Part shown: in pieces, positions 57,274 to 64,000 of the stretch | How the letters are laid out: every line of letters starts with the position of its first letter | Position numbering within the stretch: position 1 is the first letter of the stretch | Source: Chimonanthus salicifolius | Lineage: Eukaryota; Streptophyta; Magnoliopsida; Laurales; Calycanthaceae | DNA length: 64,000 nucleotides | NCBI GenBank assembly: GCA_013350335.1 | Contig: CM023539.1 | Span: 11,284,302 to 11,348,301, forward strand | Direction: 5' to 3' | Translations under genes and position numbers: made by a program | Notes under the pieces: model-generated | What the model saw: the letters and a program-made list of their open reading frames with translations, nothing else | What the model was told of the DNA's origin: nothing | Databases searched by the model: none

Positions 57274-57393
57274 TGATGTAGCACAGTGTCTACCCGACCT
57301 GGCCGAATGTCGAGAACCTGGCCCAACTATTTTAGTTCTAATTATTTTATTTTTTATTTTCGTTTTTATGTAATTGCTTATTTTTTTAGGTTA
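57274..57393 (+). repeat. Element E 3' LTR, truncated
   Basis: First ~120 bases of the LTR. Matches 54988-55105 and is cut before the TATA box. Confidence 0.75.
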
Positions 57394-57586
57394 TGTATTG
57401 CTCTGCTAAAGTTTCGACGCTCGTCAACACTCTACTTAAGCGTCAGTGTTTATGGGATAAGTTTCGTTCCGTTACAGTAAACGCAACATAATGCATTTCT
57501 CTACTAAAGTTTCGACACTCGTGCACTCTGCTAAAGCGCCAGCGCTTGTCAGATCTCTACTTAAACATTAGCGCCCTATTTTGGTA
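57394..57586. repeat. Small tandem repeat block between elements E and F
   Basis: Three rough copies of ctctgctaaagtttcgacgctcgtcaacactctacttaagcg at about 57405, 57500 and 57528. The origin is not identified. It could be the lost part of either flanking LTR, but it matches neither complete LTR copy in the window. Confidence 0.5.
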
Positions 57587-57861
57587 GTTTTACACATTTT
57601 CACTAAAATGGCCAGAACTTAAGCTACAGTGTTTGGATTTTAGAGTTCTTGTACTTTTTGGAAATTCCTTTAACTAATATATCCAACAAAACAAGTCTCC
57701 CCAAATTTAGAGCTCATTTGATACCTCAAATACGTCCACAAGTCAACCCCATTATCAAGCCACCCGATTTTAGAATCAACTTGGCTTCCATTGCTTCCAG
57801 GTGTCACTTCCACACATCTCATGCCAGAGTTCTCAGTAATTTGGCGGGTCGGGTCATTACA
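57587..57861 (-). repeat. Element F 3' LTR, partial
   Basis: Matches 63350-63623 (..caaatttagagctcatttg.tacctcaaatacgtcc..aagtcaacccc.atatcaagccacccgatttt..) at high similarity. Ends gggtcattaca. Confidence 0.85.
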
Positions 57862-58591
57862 ATCCACCCCTTAAAAGAGTTTTGTCCTTGAAATTCAGAT
57901 AATTTAGAGCTCCGAGTTCAGTCTCGATATTCACAAATTCCACAAAGCTTCACATATGGGATCCTCTCTCAAAAGCCACTCAATCACAGGTCACACTTGG
58001 GCTATGCAATACAGCCTGCCACATTTTACATACACGGCTCTCTTCTGATGGCTCACATATAGAGTACTACCTCCTCACACACAAGACCAACACTCCAAAA
58101 TGAGATCTACCATTCACAAGTGGTTAACACGATCCCATAATCCAACATGTGGTCTACAACGTCAGGGTACATAACAAAAATGCACCCCGCTGATCCAAGA
58201 GCCTTAAACACCTCTGGACAATACACGCCGAAGAATCCAAGTTATCCCCCTCCCCATCTTAATCATACACCCGAGGGACCACTCATTCCCAATGTTCTAA
58301 ACTCGACATCACTAAAACCATCAATCTGGAGTCAATCACCATTCTGACATATGCACAACGAGTACTCCCAGATCCTCCTTGACTCAACCACTAGTCGAAA
58401 TCCCACTCCTCTACATAACCTGTAATTTCCAACAATATGGTCAAATCCATAGGTTTTCGTACATCATTCCAACCATGGACCTAATCACCAATAGCACACA
58501 AAATTGTGATGTGTCAAGCATAATATAAAGGTCCACCAATCATAATGTGTGACCAAGAATATCCAAACACACATTTCGTAACTAAGGCACG
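57862..58591 (-). other. Element F internal region, left part
   Basis: Starts with the polypurine-tract complement (57862-57874). No protein domain recognised on either strand. Confidence 0.5.
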
Positions 58592-59184
58592 TGTAACGCC
58601 TCGTCACTCTACGGGCGCTTTATCTCTGAAATATCTCAAAACATCACAAAAGACGGATATGAGATGATATTTTTTTTTTTTTTAAAACAGGGTGACTACC
58701 TCCCACTCAACAAACTATAAGTCCACAATACCAAGAAGCATAACAATCAACAACCACAAGCCAATCGAATAATGTCATACAGTCATCCAAACAAACATAA
58801 AGTGATGAATCCATACAAATAAGGTTTTCTCAAAGTTTAAAACATAAGCATGACATAAACATCTAATTACTACTCCCCAGGCGCTTACTCAAGGGGCCTG
58901 ACTGGCCCCTCCGCAATCAAGGTACCTGAAAGGTAAGGGATGAGCAACCCAGCCCAATGAAGGGATAAAACATACCACATGTCAGCAATATAGTTATACA
59001 TCACATGTATAATGTGTAATAAACTTCATAAATGAATGAATATCCCTCTCCATGAATGCTCAACTGTACAATAAATCAATGGTTCACTGACCAGTCCAAA
59101 ACCTCATCTCCATAACTCTCAATGGTCCTCTAACTGCTCCAGTCTCCCTGCTAATACAGATGGGAGACCTTACAATATACAATG

Positions 59185-59365
59185 CCTCAACCGCCGGAAT
59201 GCAATGGGGAAATCCGCATCTCCTATGGGGGTTTCTACAGCCGGAGCATAACGGGGAAGTCAATCTCAAGGGTAGGCATCTCAACTGCCGAAATGCAACG
59301 AGGAAACCCGCATATCCTATTGGGGTCTTGACCGCCGGAGTATAACAGGGAGATCCTCTCGATAT
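59185..59365. repeat. Tandem CCGCCGGA-type repeats in LTR D
   Basis: Four diverged units of about 45 bp: accgccggaatgcaatgggg (59188), acagccggagcataacgggg (59236), actgccgaaatgcaacgagg (59283) and accgccggagtataacaggg (59331), each followed by a (g/a)a(a/g)(t/a)(c/t)c-type link. Confidence 0.75.
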
Positions 59366-60004
59366 CCAACCCATCATTCCATCACAAACATATATACATG
59401 TGAACAATCTCTCCAATGTATGCACACAAAGACATGATCATGCATAACAATGAGGGTACATTCCTATACAATCAATTCAAATCAACAACATAGTTCATCA
59501 TGCGAGTTAAAAGTATATAAAGTTACTTAGTCACGCATATCTATACTCAGCATGATTTCATTAACAACCTGCGAATAAGCATTCCAAATATCATCAGCAA
59601 CTTCCAAATACTTCATTCAATTATTAGATTAGCCAACTAACATTCTCCACAAATGCATATAATTAACGGGAGTACACCCGAGTGGGCCCTCTGCCACATA
59701 TTTGTTTCAACAGTTTTTTCCCTTACCGGGTCGCTAAATATTTAGAGGGTCACACTCGGGTCATCCCGTATCCAAAAATAATAGTTAATTTTATGCAAAT
59801 GTATGCTAAAACAGTGATAGATCCCCTCAGAGTGTGTGTGGAGTCGAAAGTCCAAGCAAGAAAGTGGCTTGAAGGGTTGAAGGGAGCTCAATCTATTGAA
59901 ACAAGGAGGAACGGATTAGTAAATAAAGCAAAATGGGTTAAAATGAGGCCGGAGTGAAAACGGGCCTAAAACTGGGCTGGGCCTAAAATGGACCAAACTG
60001 AGCT

Positions 60005-60180
60005 AGGCTTAAAAACGGGCCAGGAAAGTGGGTCAGTCCGAAGGGTCGGGCCTGCCAGAAGTGGGCTGGGGCAAGTCGGGTTGGGCCTGCCAGAAGTGGC
60101 TCTGCCAAATCTGGTCGAGCCTGCTAGAAGTGGGTTGGGCCGGACCCAAACCTGCCACTGGGCTTGGGTTGGGTTAACTC
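60005..60180. repeat. Direct repeats of gggcctgccagaagtggg in LTR D
   Basis: Three copies near 60048, 60086 and 60118 (gggcctgccagaagtggg, gggcctgccagaagtggc, gagcctgctagaagtggg) inside a G-rich tract. Then 60240-60430 is a purine-rich gggaaaa/ccaagg simple repeat. Confidence 0.75.
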
Positions 60181-61114
60181 AAGTGCCTGAGCTGAGTCCA
60201 CTGAGAGACTCGGCTGAACCAACTTAGTTGCCCAACTAAGTTAGAAAAAAGGGGAGAAAGAGAGGGGAAAATCCAATAGAGGCCAAGGAAAATCGGGAAA
60301 GGAAGAGAGAAACTAGGAAAATCGAGTAAAACCAAGGGAAAAATGGGAAAAACAAGGAAAGCAAGGAAAATTAAGTAAAAACAAGGAAAAATTGGGAAAA
60401 CTGAGAAAAACCAAGGAGAGGAAAAGGGAAAAGGGTATTGAGAAGAAGAGCACTTGGAATTGGTCGGGAAGAGAGAGATCCGACAACTGAAGGCGAAAAT
60501 CCGGCGACTAGAGCATGGCCTGAAGGTCGTACGCAACGTACGGCTCGGTCGGAGAGTGGGAAGAAGAATAAGAAGAAGAGAAGAGACGAAGAAAGCGAGA
60601 GGGATGATGAGAGTTCGTGAAGGGACTAAAGAGGGTAGGAGAAGAGGAGAGGAATGAGAAAGGGATATGGAGACCGAGCGAAGGACGGGAGAGAGGGGAG
60701 TGGCACTGTAGCATTTGCGGCTACAGTGTCGAGAGGGGGAGGGATTTAAGGAAGTTAGGGTTTTTTGAGGGTTTTGGAGGTTTTTCCTAGGTATTTATTT
60801 TTATTTTTGAAAAACGTGTGAAAATGAATTTTAAAATCAACATGGCGTCTTTCACGAAACCAAATGAAAACCCGAAAAAATCTAGACGTCGAACGTTGAG
60901 AGAAAACGTGTGAATTTCAAATGTTTTTTTTATGACCAAACACACATAAATTGTAAAATTACAAAAAAAACTCATTCAAGTTCCCGAACTCGAAATCAGA
61001 TAAGCAGGGGTCCACTACGGAGCCCACACCACCCTCAATGCTACCAAAGCACTAAATACAACTAGGAGGTCCACAAACATTGTAAAACCCCGAAATATTG
61101 GTCGGGTCATTACA

Positions 61115-63103
61115 ACACACGCGTTACTCCCATGCATAACATTACTAATGTTACTCTGCATTTGACGAATAGTCAATCCATCCAGAAGAGCACGGCCAAG
61201 TCCCTTGGGGCCTCCAATTTCACCCCAAGTGTCTCAAATCACATTTGTCATACCACCTTACAACAAATCATACATCACAACAGAATACATTCCGCTCATC
61301 ACTACGTGTTGGGTACACGTGGAACCAAATTGCCTCATCCAACACGTTAAAATTGCGTGCCTCACATGTCTTCATGCTCGATAACTGCGCATGCTGTTAC
61401 CTGTTCTCAGGTATGCCATTGATTTTCATAAATCTATGCATGCTTTCATATACAACGCACATGTTCATTCATACCACAATCCATACAATTGTGACAACAC
61501 AGTTGGGGTTCTTCAATAAGACCAACAAATGGACCCGTTTTTCCAATACTTCCCATATCTGCCCACGTGCCAAAATTGGCCACACACAATGGCACTGTGC
61601 CCCTCAAAACCAATTACACATCGTCAGTGCAGACATGCAAAGCTAGGCTTGTCCCTGCCAGATATTAATCTCAATCATATGTAAGTGACGTTGGCTCATT
61701 GCAGCCAATCATCAACATCACATGCATACCAACATGGCAACATATGGCCCTGTCACACATACAAACGTGGCCTACGTAAAGTGGCTCAACACGTATCTGT
61801 TGTGGCCAGCACTATACAACTTATCGTGTGGCTCATACTAGAGAAACACATACCTTGGAATGAACAATCAATGAGGGTATCGTTGCCACCCTTCGTCATC
61901 TGGGGAAAATACCAATCATCATAGAGTTGCATACATGTCGAGCATCCTAGTATGATATTTCATCCTCATAGGCTCTCATACATAGGAGGGGTCTACCTTC
62001 TCAAGACTGCCAACTACATTTTCGTTGTTGCGTCACCAGTGTCTTTATGCATTTCAGTCTCAATCATAGGCATGTTCAAGCCGTACTCATGAATTGTAGC
62101 ATCTCTATGTCAACGCAATCAAACCCACAACATTCAAAATTTTCCAATGCGACTTCAAATCTCAATCCACATCTCAAATATGTCTGATTCCCACCACATG
62201 GCATCAAAAAGATCCTACTCAACGACTAATCCACAAGCCAATTATTCTCATATCAAGTACACAATTAGACTCGCAGCATTTACCGAATCTTCAGGAAGCT
62301 ACTCCGAGGTATGGCTCTTCACAAGCCAACCGCTTTGCCAACTCCATTAACGTAACGAGTCAGCTAAGAAAGACAACAATATCCTCACACGAGCTTTCTA
62401 CTTCCATTCACTTACGCTATCATCATCTGTCCCAAGAGAGATCTTAGGTACCAGGTCTAAAATCACTATATACCCCATTGCTAACAACTAGCCTTAGTAG
62501 TCCTCTGGTTGGGGCCAAAAGTCACAATCCTTGAACAACTCTCTAGGCTTGCGACCACCCCCCGAGCTGATATACCATGTATTCCCCAACTGTTGCCACA
62601 CACACATGTCCCTCTAGTCTTCCTACAATGTGGGATCAGTGGCACTACTTTTCCCCTCACTTGTATCAATCGGGTTGTAGTCTGCCAACGCACCATCGCT
62701 CGATCTCTCCAAGTCCCATTGCAGGACTCTCAGGCCTCTCACTCTTAGGGAAGACAATGTTATGTACAGTTTGCAAGGTGATTTGCAGACGATTCCAAGG
62801 GAATTATATAATCTTTCACTCAAGAAAATCAATCATTTCCTCATCACTTTCCCAGTCCCAACTAGATTCAAACCTCCCTCAAGACTTCCAGCACCTCTCA
62901 ACTCGGAGTTTATCAGAGTCCAATAGTCACAAATCCAGATCACCTTGAAATACCACCCTAGTCACCCTGTCGGAGTACTAACTCAACACTTTTCGCCTTA
63001 ACCCAGCTACACGAAAAGGTCCTAAACTCAACTTAACTCACAGTCTTATGCTTCTGTCAAAGTTTCAGCTCCCATATTCACAGTCCAAGGGGAATGAACC
63101 TAA
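61115..63103 (-). other. Element F internal region, right part
   Basis: About 2 kb with no recognisable gag, protease, RT, RNase H or integrase on either strand. Base composition is less AT-rich than the intergenic DNA nearby. Confidence 0.55.
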
Positions 63104-63115
63104 GCTCTGATACCA
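63104..63115 (-). other. Element F primer-binding site
   Basis: On the minus strand tggtatcagagc, initiator tRNA-Met type, three bases inside the 5' LTR. Confidence 0.85.
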
Positions 63116-63118
63116 AAT

Positions 63119-63623
63119 TGTCAAGCTCCGACCCTTGGGCACGTGACTGAGATTTTTTTATATTTGAAACTCTAAAGCAATTGTACACCTATGTTCATAC
63201 ACACGTGGAACTCACATGTATAAGATGATTCCCACGAATCCTAAAACCCCTTGGATCCCGTTGTGATTTAACTGAATAATCAGTTGCCTACGTACTCTTT
63301 CAAGATCAGATCATGTGTAGTTTTACGTTTATTATGACCATTATGACCTAAGTTTTACACACTTTCACTAAAATGACTATAACTTGAGCTACGAAGCTCG
63401 GATTTGAGCGTTTCTGTTCTTTTTGAAAAGCTCTTTAACTTATCTATAAAAAAACAAGTCTCACCAAATTTAGAGCTCATTTGGTACCTCAAATACGTCC
63501 CACAAGTCAACCCCAATATCAAGCCACCCGATTTTGGAGTCAACTTGGCCCATTGGTGCCAGGTGTCACTTCCACACACCTCATGCCAGAATTCTCGATA
63601 GTTTGGCAGGTCAGATCATTACA
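63119..63623 (-). repeat. Element F 5' LTR (505 bp)
   Basis: On the minus strand it starts TGTAATGATCTGACC and ends GAGCTTGACA, canonical TG..CA. Confidence 0.85.
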
Positions 63624-64000
63624 CCAATACTACACTGTATCAATTGAAATGGGCCAATATAATAGTCATTTAATGATCCTTATTAGCCGATAAAGTTTAT
63701 TTTCATACAACCAATAAGATGTGAATTAGAAAATAGGTATTACCATAGAATAGGCCCATGTATTGTATCGGCCAATTCAAAAGGAAATAAATGAACGTAC
63801 CCGAGCTTATTAGCAAATTATGACATATTTTGAATTGTAAACTAGGTAACCATGCATTGGAGTTAAAAAAGGACATATGTTAAGTTATTGTTTGGATATA
63901 CTGTTAAATAATTTGACCCGTACAATATTTATTGCATATTATATTATATTATAACAATTTATAAAACTAAATATAGACCAACTTTTAAAGATACTTCATC
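63624..64000. other. AT-rich sequence to the window end
   Basis: No gene or element recognised. A tgtatcggccaattc word near 63755 faintly resembles the CGGCCGATA family. Confidence 0.5.

Larger units (their letters stand above)
54988..57393 (+). mobile_element. Element E, gag-only non-autonomous LTR retrotransposon
   Basis: The 5' LTR is 54988-56079 (TGATGTAGC..CGCTGCA) and the PBS tggtatcagagcc is at 56085-56097. An internal region of only about 1.2 kb has gag-like sequence and no protease, RT, RNase H or integrase. The purine tract cacgggagac precedes a second LTR starting at 57274. That LTR matches the first for about 120 bases (tgatgtagca.ag.gtctacc.gacctg) and is cut at about 57393. The closing motif TCGAACTCGAGGACGAGC is typical of gypsy internal 3' ends, so a gypsy origin is inferred. 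Confidence 0.8.
58592..61114 (-). mobile_element. LTR D, solo LTR of gypsy type (2523 bp) in element F
   Basis: Ends TGTAACGCC..GGTCATTACA. No coding region. It shares acctgaaaggtaagggatgagcaacccagcccaatgaagg (about 58923) with LTR A near 19245. Flanks gcacg and acaca agree at only three of five positions; both differences are G to A, so a decayed TSD is possible but weak. It interrupts the internal region of F. Confidence 0.7.
57587..63623 (-). mobile_element. Element F, coding-poor gypsy-type LTR element
   Basis: Minus orientation. The 5' LTR is at 63119-63623 (on the plus strand TGTCAAGC..GATCATTACA). The primer-site complement gctctgatacca is at 63104-63115. A partial 3' LTR is at 57587-57861. 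Inside the 3' LTR the minus strand reads ctgaatttcaaggacaaaact then ttaaggggtggat, the gypsy-type pol end plus polypurine tract. Without LTR D the internal part is about 2.7 kb and shows no recognisable gag or pol, as in LARD-type elements. The outer half of the left LTR is missing, so no TSD can be checked. Confidence 0.75.

Noticed and set aside
59185..60180. CRISPR-like or regularly spaced repeat array
   Set aside because: Plant nuclear context, diverged units and irregular spacing; there are no conserved repeats with unique spacers.
59988..60227. Gly-rich frame with repeated PARSGLG
   Set aside because: It is the translation of the direct repeats in LTR D.
58587..61119. Clean 5-bp TSD for LTR D
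   Set aside because: gcacg and acaca agree at only three positions, so the TSD is not claimed as established.

Overview
This is nuclear DNA from a flowering plant, AT-rich and dominated by transposable elements. The grounds are a plant-only GRAS gene, a plant receptor-like protein exon, plant-type Ty1/copia and Ty3/gypsy elements primed by initiator tRNA-Met, a Stowaway-like MITE and tRNA-derived SINEs. The species cannot be settled from the window. A GRAS protein resembling RAD1 fits a lineage that hosts arbuscular mycorrhiza.

Only two host genes stand out. At 12.6-14.4 kb is the 3' exon of a leucine-rich-repeat receptor-like protein whose upstream exon is not visible. At 45.7-47.3 kb is an intact, intronless 522-residue GRAS regulator, probably RAD1-like.

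Layout. (1) 0.4-12.4 kb: an old minus-strand copia element (Copia-1) lies just upstream of the receptor exon, probably in its intron. It was later hit by a 2.06 kb LTR (LTR-S, now solo, 5-bp TSD) and by Copia-2 (4.8 kb, 5-bp TSD). (2) 14.4-18.1 kb: receptor 3' flank, a SINE, a 190-bp Stowaway-like MITE and a 400-bp tandem duplication. (3) 18.1-37.8 kb: one hAT transposon on the minus strand, about 3.9 kb once its passengers are subtracted, swollen to 19.6 kb by three solo LTRs (A, B, C), a complete copia (Copia-3) and a tiny SINE. TSDs and the transposase reading frame support this. (4) 37.8-45.6 kb: a long-TIR foldback element, dispersed palindromic repeats, an old LTR fragment, a SINE and a (TA)40 microsatellite. 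(5) 45.6-48.7 kb: the GRAS gene. (6) 48.7-55.0 kb: a second copy of the same SINE, then Copia-4 inserted in the remains of a minus-strand copia (Copia-5). (7) 55.0-63.6 kb: a gag-only LTR element (E), then a coding-poor gypsy-type element (F, minus) carrying another solo LTR (D).

The most unusual signal is a recurring architecture. LTR-S, A, B and C each carry an array of short degenerate palindromes about 0.8-1.3 kb from their 5' end (to 1.9 kb in B), and the Copia-3 leader carries one too. The palindromic words differ between families. In A the two arms of a copy tend to change together, so dyad symmetry rather than sequence seems conserved.
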